Shown: positions 1 to 6,726 of the stretch, piece after piece
Position numbering within the stretch: position 1 is the stretch's first letter
How the letters are laid out: each line of letters starts with the position of its first letter
Assembly (NCBI GenBank): GCA_020350085.1
Contig: CP070706.1
Span: 3,717,244 to 3,724,319, forward strand
Length of the DNA stretch: 7,076 bases
Source: Acidobacteriota bacterium
GTDB lineage: Bacteria; Acidobacteriota; Polarisedimenticolia; J045
Direction of reading: 5' to 3'
Notes under the pieces: model-generated
What the model saw: the letters and a program-made list of their open reading frames with translations, nothing else
Database searches by the model: none
Told to the model about the DNA's origin: nothing
Program-made: the position numbers and the translations under genes

Positions 1-9
1 CTGACGCTC

Positions 10-759
10 ATGAATCCGCCCCAGAGATGGACCCCGTCGCCGCAGACCGCGGGATCGAAGGAGTCGAGACCGGCGCGCCTCGGTCTGCTGTGGCTCGTCT
101 TGGCCATGGGTGCCATGGGGCTGCTGGCGGCGTGCACGTCCGGAAGCGGCGTCGCGGCGGAGCGAGACGAGCCGGCGCCCGAAAAAGGAACTGAAGGAGA
201 GCCGATGGCTGTCAACTCGCCGGAGATCGCCACACTCGGGGGTGGGTGCTTTTGGTGCCTCGAAGCGGTGTTCGAGCGGGTCCAAGGAGTGGGCCGCGTC
301 GAGTCCGGCTACTCTGGCGGGAGTGTCCCCGACCCAAGCTACAAGCAGGTCTGCAGCGGCGAGACCGGGCACGCCGAGGTCGTGCAGGTCCACTTCGACC
401 CCGACTCGCTGAGCTTCCGGCAGGTGCTCGAGATCTTCTTCGCGATGCACGATCCGACGACACGCAATCGTCAGGGGGCGGACGTGGGCACTCAGTACCG
501 CTCGGTCATCCTCTTCCACTCGGAAGAGCAGCGACGCACGGCGATGAAAATGCTCGAAGAGCTCGAGCGGGAGCAGGTGTTTCGCGATCCGATCGTCACG
601 GAGATCGCGACCTTCGAGAAGTTCTATCCCGCCGAGCCGGAACATCAGGATTACTACGCGAGAAACCCTCAGCAGGGGTATTGTCAGGCGGTCATCTCCC
701 CCAAAGTGTCCAAGTTGCGCAAGACTTTCACCGACAAGCTCAAGCCGGAGTTTCGTTGA
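10..759 (+). CDS. msrA: Peptide methionine sulfoxide reductase MsrA, predicted lipoprotein
   Basis: MsrA reduces the S-epimer of methionine sulfoxide in proteins or free methionine, normally using thioredoxin. The 249-residue product has a hydrophobic segment at about residues 24-41 ending in a lipobox (LLAAC, Cys42), which predicts lipid anchoring in the envelope. A charged linker follows (about 50-65), then the catalytic domain from about residue 72. The signature GCFWC is at 79-83, with Cys80 the expected nucleophile. GETGHAE at 117-123 and EHQDYY followed by GYC near the C-terminus (Cys225, likely resolving cysteine) are also family features. The extra length over the usual 170-210 residues is the signal and linker. 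ATG at 10 is the first usable start, but only nine bases precede it and no ribosome site is visible, so the true start could lie upstream of the window. A second good start is at 205. The gene overlaps the downstream radical SAM gene by four bases. The family is certain; the export is a strong inference. Confidence 0.96.
   Translation: MNPPQRWTPSPQTAGSKESRPARLGLLWLVLAMGAMGLLAACTSGSGVAAERDEPAPEKGTEGEPMAVNSPEIATLGGGCFWCLEAVFERVQGVGRVESGYSGGSVPDPSYKQVCSGETGHAEVVQVHFDPDSLSFRQVLEIFFAMHDPTTRNRQGADVGTQYRSVILFHSEEQRRTAMKMLEELEREQVFRDPIVTEIATFEKFYPAEPEHQDYYARNPQQGYCQAVISPKVSKLRKTFTDKLKPEFR
194..207 (+). promoter_or_regulatory. Internal ribosome binding site and alternative start in msrA
   Basis: AAGGAGA at 194-200 lies four bases before an in-frame ATG at 205-207 (Met66 of the long form). 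Initiation here would yield a 184-residue MsrA without the signal peptide and lipobox but with the whole catalytic domain. That is close to the usual length of cytoplasmic MsrA. It may produce a second, cytosolic form, or it may be the relic of an ancestral start to which a signal sequence was added. The site is plain in the sequence; its use is inferred. Confidence 0.45.
747..758 (+). promoter_or_regulatory. Ribosome binding site deciding the TTG start of the radical SAM gene
   Basis: GGAG at 747-750 is followed by a five-base spacer and TTG at 756-758. The TTG overlaps the msrA stop TGA (757-759) in the arrangement TTGA, typical of termination-reinitiation coupling. No ATG or GTG in this frame lies nearby upstream of the conserved domain. 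The only later alternative, GTG at 897, has no convincing ribosome site and would remove about 47 residues. Confidence 0.6.
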
Positions 760-1835
760 GTTCTGATCGAGACTATTGCCGATCCAAGGCATCGCGCGCT
801 GATCTTTCTGACACTCGCCCTCTCGTCGAGTCCCGGCGTGCCGCGAGGCTCCCCGAACGGATCGCCCAGCATCGCTCGCCGCAGCTCGCTCTGAAGGTGG
901 CACCTCTCGACCGCGCGAAGTTTCGCGATCCGCAGCGCACGGCCACCGGTGCCCTTCGGGCGTCGGTCCACCTGCGTTCGCTCGACACGCTGTGGTTCAA
1001 CACCGGGACTCTGTGCAACATCGAGTGCCGGAACTGCTACATCGAATCGAGCCCCAGCAACGATCGCCTGGCGTACTTGAAGGCCGCGGAGGTCGAGCGG
1101 TTCCTCGACGAGATCGCCTCTGGCGGCTGGCCAACGCGCGAGATCGGCTTTACCGGCGGGGAGCCGTTCGTCAACCCCGAGATCGTTCCGATGCTCTCGG
1201 CGGCGCTCGAGCGCGGGTTCGAGGTGCTCGTTCTGACCAACGCCATGCGGCCGGTGATGCGGCCCGAGATCCGCGAAGGTCTGCTCGCCGTCCGAGATAA
1301 GTACGCTGACCGTCTGACCTTGCGCGTCAGCCTCGATCACCACACGCGCGCGAATCACGAGCGCGAGCGAGGCGCGGACAGCTGGGCCTCGACGCTGCGC
1401 GGTCTGCACTGGTTCGTCGAGCACGGATTCCGCATGTGCGTTGCCGGTCGCACCTGCTGGAGCGAGTCGGAAGAAGCCATGCGCGCCGGCTATCAGCAGC
1501 TGTTCGATCGCGAGAAGATCGCGATCGATGCGTTCGATCCCCACGCGCTCGTGCTCTTTCCCGAGATGGACGAGCGGATCGACGTCCCGGAGATCACCGT
1601 CGACTGCTGGGGCCTCTTGAACAAGAGCCCGGACGACGTCATGTGTGCGAGCAGCCGAATGGTCGTGCGGCGCCAGGGAGCGGCCGAGCCGGTGGTGCTC
1701 TCGTGCACGCTGATCGCCTACGATCCCCAGTTCGAGCTGGGGCCGACTCTCGCCGCCGCCGATCGCGAGGTCCGGCTGAATCATCCGCACTGCGCCAAGT
1801 TCTGCGTCCTCGGCGGAGCGTCGTGCAGTGTCTGA
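756..1835 (+). CDS. Radical SAM protein with SPASM-like cysteine-rich C-terminus
   Basis: From a TTG start the product is 359 residues. The canonical radical SAM cluster motif CNIECRNC (CX3CX2C) is at Cys87, Cys91 and Cys94, and the SAM-binding GGEP is at 134-137. These predict a [4Fe-4S] enzyme that cleaves S-adenosylmethionine to a 5'-deoxyadenosyl radical. The C-terminal part has Cys297-X10-Gly-X8-Cys317 and a terminal CX3CX6C group (Cys346, Cys350, Cys357, two residues from the end). This resembles the SPASM/twitch layout that holds auxiliary Fe-S clusters in peptide- and protein-modifying radical SAM enzymes. Other notable strings are SLDHHT and AGRTCW. The overlap with msrA implies co-translation. 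No small precursor peptide gene is seen beside it, so the substrate is unknown. The radical SAM assignment is certain; the SPASM comparison is from cysteine spacing only. The start codon is moderately supported. Confidence 0.92.
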   Translation: MSSDRDYCRSKASRADLSDTRPLVESRRAARLPERIAQHRSPQLALKVAPLDRAKFRDPQRTATGALRASVHLRSLDTLWFNTGTLCNIECRNCYIESSPSNDRLAYLKAAEVERFLDEIASGGWPTREIGFTGGEPFVNPEIVPMLSAALERGFEVLVLTNAMRPVMRPEIREGLLAVRDKYADRLTLRVSLDHHTRANHERERGADSWASTLRGLHWFVEHGFRMCVAGRTCWSESEEAMRAGYQQLFDREKIAIDAFDPHALVLFPEMDERIDVPEITVDCWGLLNKSPDDVMCASSRMVVRRQGAAEPVVLSCTLIAYDPQFELGPTLAAADREVRLNHPHCAKFCVLGGASCSV

Positions 1836-1846
1836 TCGGTGCTTGA

Positions 1847-1872
1847 TCACACCGCATCGCGCGCGGTGGTGA
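1847..1872. terminator. Imperfect hairpin between convergent genes
   Basis: TCACACCGC at 1847-1855 pairs with GCGGTGGTGA at 1863-1872, with one bulged G, around a seven-base loop. It starts eleven bases after the radical SAM stop codon. There is no following T-run, so it is at best a weak or factor-assisted terminator or an mRNA 3'-end stabiliser. Confidence 0.3.
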
Positions 1873-1900
1873 CGATCCAAGACGAAGCTGGCCCAAGAGC

Positions 1901-1928
1901 CCGACCCGGAACCGTCATCACGGGTCGG
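1901..1928 (-). terminator. Perfect 8-bp inverted repeat across the esterase stop codon
   Basis: CCGACCCG at 1901-1908 and CGGGTCGG at 1921-1928 are exact reverse complements separated by 12 bases. One arm lies in the last codons of the esterase and the loop includes its stop (TCA at 1918-1920, read as TGA). Being symmetric, the repeat could serve transcription from either convergent gene. No T-run follows on either strand, so terminator function is an inference. Confidence 0.4.
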
Positions 1929-4353
1929 CAATCGGTATACGGTCGAAGGCGAGCGCGGCGCCGCTACCGTCGGTGGCGACGATCCACGGGGATTGGGGCG
2001 CCAGGCCAAAGCCGTAGCTCAAGGTGCCCGTTCCGATGATCGCGCTTTGGAGCTGCAGCGTGACGGTGTTTCCCGACGCGCTGGCCGAGATCACAGTCAC
2101 CGGCGAGCCGTCGCGGATCGCACGGTAGAGGTTCGCCACGCCGCCGGTGATCGTCTTGTCGTAAGTCAGGATCACGCGGGCACGGCTGGCCGGATCGTAT
2201 GCGACCGACACCAGCCGCGGACCGAGCACCTGCGGCAAGCCATAGCCGCCGTCCAGCACCGCCCGGGCCAGCCGCGCTCCGGCCGTTTTATATCCGGCGA
2301 CGTCGAGATGGATCGTGTCCGAGCGCGTCAGATCGACGAGCCCCACGACGAACGAAAGCGAATCGGCCTCGGCCTGCTGGCGCTGGGCCTCCTGGATCTC
2401 GACCCACTCCGGCAAGTTCGCGAACAGATTGGTCGCGAGCTGGCAATTGCCGAAGAGCAATTGTGGATGGCCGAGATCGGCGCGATAGTTCGCGACCAAG
2501 ATCTCGAGGTCCTGTCGATAAGCCTGCGTCCCGCGACCGACGTCCGACTCACCTTGATACCACAGCACCCCGCGGATCGGATAGGCGTAGCCTTGCGTCA
2601 GCACGCGATGGACCGACGAGCCGTAGAGCGTTCCCCGATGGGTCGGGTCGTCCACGCGCCGCTGCCACTGACTGAAGAGGTTCGTGCCGCCGAGCGGCGC
2701 GGGAACGATCGCGACCGGCACACCGATCGCCGCGGAGACCTCCTTCGCGAACCGCAGCATCAGCGTGTGGGCCGGACACTCCTCGCTGACCCGGTCGACC
2801 TGATCGGTGCCGTCGTCCATCGGCTCGCTGGCCTGCTTCCAGACGTAGTCGTTACCGAAGAGGTGAACCTCGGGCACCGGGGGCTCGACCGGATCGAGCG
2901 TGCCTGAGTAGCCCGACATGTTCGATTGTCCGGCGGCGAGAAACACGTCCCCGACGGCGATCGAAACGACCGCATCAGCGCCGAGCTCGGCGTCGGCAGC
3001 CTCGTCGAGCAGCCGCGCCTCCACGTCGTAGTTGCCGCCTGCCGGCACGGCTTCGAGGGTCACCTCGCCATCGGCACCGTCCGGCGCGGCCGGCAGCTCG
3101 AAGCGATGATCCGCGAAGTCGTGACCGATCAGCGGCACCCCGCTCGCCGACTCCACCACCCGCACCTCCAAGATGGCCGCATCCGCGACGCGGTAGGCGT
3201 ACGGCACCGGTACCGGTACCGTGTCGTCCGGCCCCCGCTGGTACAGCTTCCAGTCCGCGAGACCGTCGTGGCTGCGGCGCAGCGAGAAGGTGTCTGCGGC
3301 CGAGAGCGGCACACCGGTCACGCGTACGAGCGGCTGGCGCCCACCGTCGTGGTCGGCGACCGAGAGTAGACGCCCGAACAGTCGGTGATCGTCCGTAAGC
3401 GTGAACAGCGCGGCGTCCACGTCCCAGCCGGTTCCGTTCCAGGTATCGATCGAGAGCGTCGATTCCGTGCCCGCGCCCTCGCGCAGCCGAGCACGAAGCC
3501 GGTCTCGCACCGCGAGGCTCGCGGAGCCCAGTCCGGTCATCTCGCGGCCGCGCCTGACGCGCGCCGCGATCGAGCCGTCCACCTCGTACCGGAGCTGCAC
3601 TCCTCCCCCGGCGTTCTCGACGAAGGTCCCGTCGGACCACATCTCCAGCGTGAGGACTTCTCCAGACAGATCCGCGGAGTCGAGATAGACGTCGAGGTCC
3701 TGGCGGACTCGTCCGGCGCCCAGCCGGTCGAACAGGTCGTGGACGACCGAGGCGCCACCGTCGTAGGCGATGCCCTGATCGGCGCCCGCGCCGTAGCTGC
3801 GGACGACGAAGCTCGGTTCGTTGCCGCCTTCCTGCGTCATCGCGGCCGGCCGCTCGCCGACGAGGTCGTCCTCGAACGTGTACGTCGCCGGATCGCATGG
3901 ATCTCCCACGCCGTCGTCGTTCTGGTCGGCCTGGGTCGGATTGGCGATCAGCGGGCAGTTGTCGCGATCGTCGCGGACCTCGTCACCGTCGTCGTCGGCG
4001 CAGCGAACGACCGGTACGCGGGGGGTGCCGTCCGATGCCGCGCCGAGCGACCCCTCGCCTTCGGCGTTCCAGGCGGCCACGAGATACGTCCACAGCACCG
4101 CCGGCAGCTCCGGATCGGAGGCGCTCGTCGCTGGCGTCCTGAACACCAGACACGCCAGATCGCTCGCGTCTGGTGCGCTGCCCCGGTACACGTTGTAGCG
4201 ATCAGCGCCCGCCACGGCGTCCCAGCTCAGCGTCTCGCCGTCGGCAGCGATGCGCAGCGTGTCGCCGACCGCGCCCGGGGGCGCGGCCTCGGCGATCAGC
4301 GAGAACGAGGGCAGAATCGTGAGGCAGAAGAGGACGATCGAGCGCCTGCGCAT
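1918..4353 (-). CDS. Secreted multidomain SGNH/sialate O-acetylesterase-like hydrolase
   Basis: This 811-residue protein starts with a Sec-type signal peptide (basic MRRRS, hydrophobic core, likely cleavage after AEA at residue 23). A fibronectin type III-like domain follows (about 30-112, with YNVYRG and GEGSLG). Next are about one and a half thrombospondin type 3 repeats (about 117-154, Asp-rich with DNCP and GDPCDP), which bind calcium. A region at about 158-345 looks like a beta-sandwich. An Ig-like domain (about 350-465) precedes the catalytic SASA-type domain (about 467-700). Catalytic blocks are visible: GQSNM at 475-479 (Ser477 nucleophile), WYQGESD at 598-604, and DTIHLD with Asp679 and His682. 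A C-terminal beta-rich domain starts near 711. The family removes O-acetyl groups from sugars; the actual substrate is not predictable. The start is fixed by the signal peptide and a strong ribosome site, although the frame stays open upstream. Extracellular carbohydrate deacetylation is the likely role. Confidence 0.93.
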   Translation of the reverse strand: MRRRSIVLFCLTILPSFSLIAEAAPPGAVGDTLRIAADGETLSWDAVAGADRYNVYRGSAPDASDLACLVFRTPATSASDPELPAVLWTYLVAAWNAEGEGSLGAASDGTPRVPVVRCADDDGDEVRDDRDNCPLIANPTQADQNDDGVGDPCDPATYTFEDDLVGERPAAMTQEGGNEPSFVVRSYGAGADQGIAYDGGASVVHDLFDRLGAGRVRQDLDVYLDSADLSGEVLTLEMWSDGTFVENAGGGVQLRYEVDGSIAARVRRGREMTGLGSASLAVRDRLRARLREGAGTESTLSIDTWNGTGWDVDAALFTLTDDHRLFGRLLSVADHDGGRQPLVRVTGVPLSAADTFSLRRSHDGLADWKLYQRGPDDTVPVPVPYAYRVADAAILEVRVVESASGVPLIGHDFADHRFELPAAPDGADGEVTLEAVPAGGNYDVEARLLDEAADAELGADAVVSIAVGDVFLAAGQSNMSGYSGTLDPVEPPVPEVHLFGNDYVWKQASEPMDDGTDQVDRVSEECPAHTLMLRFAKEVSAAIGVPVAIVPAPLGGTNLFSQWQRRVDDPTHRGTLYGSSVHRVLTQGYAYPIRGVLWYQGESDVGRGTQAYRQDLEILVANYRADLGHPQLLFGNCQLATNLFANLPEWVEIQEAQRQQAEADSLSFVVGLVDLTRSDTIHLDVAGYKTAGARLARAVLDGGYGLPQVLGPRLVSVAYDPASRARVILTYDKTITGGVANLYRAIRDGSPVTVISASASGNTVTLQLQSAIIGTGTLSYGFGLAPQSPWIVATDGSGAALAFDRIPIADP
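3892..4005 (-). other. Thrombospondin type 3 calcium-binding repeat segment
   Basis: Residues 117-154 of the exported hydrolase carry Asp/Asn-rich DxDxDG-type loops, with cysteines at 118, 133 and 153. It ends in the GDPCDP motif usual for this repeat. Known repeats of this type bind Ca2+ and act as rigid linkers in secreted proteins. Here the segment separates the fibronectin-like domain from the downstream beta-sandwich region. Confidence 0.85.
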
Positions 4354-4363
4354 GGCACCTCCC
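4351..4363 (-). promoter_or_regulatory. Strong ribosome binding site of the exported hydrolase
   Basis: On the minus strand GGGAGGTG (4363-4356) stands two bases before ATG (4353-4351), with GGAGG four bases from the start. It decides the start, because the same frame remains open for another 138 codons upstream. Translation from 4353 places a signal peptide exactly at the N-terminus. Confidence 0.8.
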
Positions 4364-4600
4364 GGATCTCCCACCCAAGTACGGCGATCCGGTCGGCTCC
4401 GCAATGGATGTGAGGTGATCGCCCAACCGTGCGGTGTTTGCCGCGACGCGTTGTAGGCGGGGAAGCCTTGCCGCGCGTTCTCGGACACTTCGATCGATGC
4501 CGTCCGGTGAGCGTCCGAGATCTCCGCCGTCAGCCTCGTCTGACGAACCTCCCGAAAGCTCGTCCCGATCGTCCGCCTGGCGAGAATCAGCTCCGCGTTC

Positions 4601-4696
4601 TCATCGTAGTGGGCCATGGACTGCTCGAGCCCGTGCGTCGCGAGCGGAACCGTCCAGTGGCTCGGTCTCGTCGTGTGCTGCTCGCGTGGGCTGCAT
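4601..4696 (-). CDS. Possible small ORF, 31 residues
   Basis: A 31-codon frame begins at ATG (4696-4694) and ends at TGA (4603-4601). Its merit is the ribosome site: GAGGAGGAA (4709-4701 on the minus strand) places GGAGG six bases before the ATG, the best spacing in the window. The product starts MQPTRAAHDETEPL, is hydrophilic, and has no signal, membrane segment or cysteine. I do not recognise it. It lies 248 bases upstream of the exported hydrolase on the same strand, so it could be a leader peptide. Equally, it could be part of a dispersed non-coding repeat or chance. Confidence 0.22.
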   Translation of the reverse strand: MQPTRAAHDETEPLDGSARDARARAVHGPLR

Positions 4697-4700
4697 CCGT

Positions 4701-4709
4701 TTCCTCCTC
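4701..4709 (-). promoter_or_regulatory. Strong Shine-Dalgarno-like site before the small ORF
   Basis: GAGGAGGAA on the minus strand is six bases (counted from GGAGG) before an ATG at 4696. It closely matches the anti-Shine-Dalgarno sequence. Whether it is used depends on the reality of the 31-codon frame. Confidence 0.3.
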
Positions 4710-4998
4710 GGTCCAGACTTTCCTCGGGCTGACCTGCCAGCGCTGCCGGTCTCGAGTGCCGCCTCATCGCGATCGAGGCTCGCTGGGGGGACCAATGCGG
4801 CGCGAGCCCGGCGACCCGGCCGGAAAAAGCTCGTGCACGCGAACAACGATCGCACCGCTTCCGAACTGGGGGAGGACGGCCGAGAACGAGTGCGTCAGAA
4901 ACGCGCTCGCTCCCGCCCTACCGGCAGCTGCGCGTCCCCAGCACGAGCTTGACAGAGCGCTTCATGAAACATCCGGGCTAGGACCGTGCCAGCTCGAA

Positions 4999-5028
4999 TT
5001 GCCTCCGCTTGCCCATCGATCCTATCTT
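4999..5028 (+). promoter_or_regulatory. Candidate sigma70-type promoter for the glycosyltransferase
   Basis: TTGCCT (4999-5004) and TATCTT (5023-5028) each match four of six consensus positions and are separated by 18 bases. Transcription would start near 5035 and give a leader of about 54 bases before ATG 5089. The patch is locally AT-richer than its surroundings. Promoters in this kind of GC-rich genome are poorly predictable, so this is tentative. Confidence 0.3.
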
Positions 5029-5077
5029 TCAGGCGGTCGTTGCTGGGTAGTGCTGTGAATTCTCGGAAGATTTGCTC

Positions 5078-5091
5078 GAGGCGCGCGGATG
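5078..5091 (+). promoter_or_regulatory. Ribosome binding site of the glycosyltransferase
   Basis: GAGG at 5078-5081 is seven bases upstream of ATG at 5089-5091. It supports this start, which also places the beta-strand MKIAIYH directly at the N-terminus, as is usual for this fold. Confidence 0.6.
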
Positions 5092-6726
5092 AAGATCGCG
5101 ATCTACCATGGCTACGAACTAGGCGGGTCTGGAAGCAACGAGTACACACGCTACCTGGCTCGCGCTTTGGCGAAAAAGGCCCACGATGTTGTTTTGATCT
5201 GCGGTGAGTCGCGGCCGGAGAAGTACGAGTTCATCAGCCGGTCCGTAGCACTCGGCCGGCACGGTCAGCCCCTCGAGCGCTGGTCTCGCGAGACCAGACT
5301 GCCTGCGTCCGTGACGTGCTACCAGCTCCCCCGCACGTCGGTGCTGCCCGTCTATCTGACCGACAAGCAGCGCGAAGGCACTGTCAAAATGTTCCCCGAG
5401 CTGACTGATTCAGAGCTCGCCGAGTACCACGACGTGACACTCTCGGCCGTGAGCAGCGTGATACGAATCGAGAAACCGGACGTTCTGCACTGCAATCATC
5501 TCGTTTACCAACCCGTTGTAGCGGCCGCTGCATGCTCGGCGACGGCCACACCGTACTACGTCGTTCCCCACGGCAGCGCGATCGAGTACACGGTCAAGGC
5601 CGATGGTCGATTCCGCGCGCTGGCCCGACGAGGTCTCGAGCGCGCCGCCGGCGTGATCTGGATCGCTCGCGAGGTGCGAGAGAGGATCCTGTCTCTGTAT
5701 CCCATGCTGCGCCCTGACCTCGAGGCCAAGGGCCACAGCGTCGGCGTCGGCACGGACACTTCGCTGTTCAAGCCCCTGAAGCCGGGCGAGCGATCATCGG
5801 CATTCCGCAGGCTCGCCGCCCAGCACCGTCGTGGCGGCAAGACGGGCGAGCAGCGTGCAGAGCTCCGTCGAGCGCTCGACGCTGGCAACGTGGAAGCCAC
5901 GCGCCGCTATTGGAATGCCTACGACCACCGGCTGGAGGACGATGATCTTCCGGCGCTTCTCGAGAGAGTCCCTCACGATGCATCGCTGCTGCTGTTCGTC
6001 GGGGCGCTCACTTACGGAAAGGGCGTGCAGTCATTGATCGCTGCGCTGCCGAGCCTGCTCCGACGTCGGCCGAGCACGCATCTGGTCATCGTCGGTTCCG
6101 GCACGTACCGTGAGGTTCTCGAAGGGCTCGTCCACGTCTTGGCCACCGGCAATGAGTCAGCGTTCGAGGCGCTCGTCTCTCGCGGACGAGATCTCGAGCG
6201 CGCCGACATGTCAGGGCCGATGGACGACGTGGCCGCGTACGCGTCAGATCCTGCGAACCGCAGAGAGATGTGGGACAACGGGCCGAAGCTCAGCCGGCAC
6301 GTCCATTTTCTCGGCAGGCTCGATCACGAGCGACTCAGAGAAATCTTCCCCTGCTGCCAGATCGCCGTTTTCCCTTCGATCATCAAAGAAGCCTCTCCGC
6401 TCGTCCTCTACGAGGCGCTCGCCAACGGCGTTCTACCCGTCGGCCCCTACCATTCCGGGCTTCGCGACGGCCTCGATGAGCTTCGAACGCACCTCGACGC
6501 AGAGCTGTGGGAGAAGATGAAGTTGCCGCAAGAAGCTGACCTCCGAGTTTCCGGCCTCGTCGAGAGCCTCGACGCCCTGTTGGGGCTCGTGAGTGAGCGC
6601 GATCTCGGCCACGAATTGCACCAGATCGCCGTCGAGCAGCACGACTGGTCGGTGGTGGCGGCCCGCTTGGGTGAGGCCATCGAGGAGATGCTGTCCACGC
6701 GGATGGGACATAAAGGCTCAGCTTGA
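5089..6726 (+). CDS. GT4-type glycosyltransferase (GT-B fold)
   Basis: The 545-residue product is a predicted cytoplasmic retaining glycosyltransferase that moves a sugar from a nucleotide-sugar donor to an unknown acceptor. The N-terminal acceptor domain opens with MKIAIYHGYELGGSGSNEYT, where the Gly-rich loop (12-17) is typical, and VPHGS is at about 159-163. The C-terminal donor domain begins near FVGALTYGKG (303-312, Lys311 the phosphate-contacting lysine). It continues with LVIVGSG (Gly336), VHFLGRL (from 405) and FPSIIKEASPLVLYEALANG. The EX7E motif of the family is Glu434 and Glu442. It is longer than the usual 370-420 residues: about 75 residues lie between FKP (227) and the donor domain, and about 70 between Gly336 and VHFLG, each roughly 40-55 more than usual. 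No signal or membrane segment is seen. No neighbouring sugar-pathway gene shows which glycan it builds. The fold and family are certain; the substrate is unknown. Confidence 0.93.
   Translation: MKIAIYHGYELGGSGSNEYTRYLARALAKKAHDVVLICGESRPEKYEFISRSVALGRHGQPLERWSRETRLPASVTCYQLPRTSVLPVYLTDKQREGTVKMFPELTDSELAEYHDVTLSAVSSVIRIEKPDVLHCNHLVYQPVVAAAACSATATPYYVVPHGSAIEYTVKADGRFRALARRGLERAAGVIWIAREVRERILSLYPMLRPDLEAKGHSVGVGTDTSLFKPLKPGERSSAFRRLAAQHRRGGKTGEQRAELRRALDAGNVEATRRYWNAYDHRLEDDDLPALLERVPHDASLLLFVGALTYGKGVQSLIAALPSLLRRRPSTHLVIVGSGTYREVLEGLVHVLATGNESAFEALVSRGRDLERADMSGPMDDVAAYASDPANRREMWDNGPKLSRHVHFLGRLDHERLREIFPCCQIAVFPSIIKEASPLVLYEALANGVLPVGPYHSGLRDGLDELRTHLDAELWEKMKLPQEADLRVSGLVESLDALLGLVSERDLGHELHQIAVEQHDWSVVAARLGEAIEEMLSTRMGHKGSA

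Larger units (their letters stand above)
4354..5088. other. 735-base divergent intergenic region
   Basis: This stretch separates the start of the exported hydrolase (-) from the start of the glycosyltransferase (+). Several open frames cross it, but their translations are Arg/Pro/Ser-rich and low in conserved hydrophobic patterning, as expected of GC-rich non-coding DNA. It holds a candidate promoter near 4999-5028 (+) and one small minus-strand frame with a good ribosome site (4601-4696). No tRNA, repeat array or mobile-element end was recognised. It is unusually long for divergent promoters and may contain a decayed gene. Confidence 0.6.

Noticed and set aside
246..755. Upstream extension of the radical SAM frame into msrA
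   Set aside because: The frame is open back to 246, but this part is out of frame within msrA and translates to Arg-rich text. The TTG at 756 with its ribosome site is the better start.
684..2009. A 441-codon minus-strand open frame over the radical SAM gene
   Set aside because: It lies antisense to a gene with unmistakable motifs; its translation has no family features. Long antisense frames are expected where third positions are GC-rich.
3206..3220. Short tandem ACCGGT repeat
   Set aside because: It is two and a half units inside the hydrolase coding sequence, encoding an alternating Pro-Val stretch. It fits the protein and needs no separate explanation.
3385..4413. A 342-codon plus-strand frame opposite the exported hydrolase (and a 304-codon one at 1993-2907)
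   Set aside because: Both are antisense to recognisable catalytic or repeat domains, and their own translations show no motifs.
4354..4767. N-terminal extension of the exported hydrolase to 4767
   Set aside because: It would bury the signal peptide 138 residues inside the protein. The start at 4353 has a strong ribosome site and a proper signal peptide.
4949..4954. Perfect -35-like TTGACA upstream of the glycosyltransferase
   Set aside because: No acceptable -10 hexamer occurs at 15-19 bases downstream (TCCGGG at 17), so it is probably chance.
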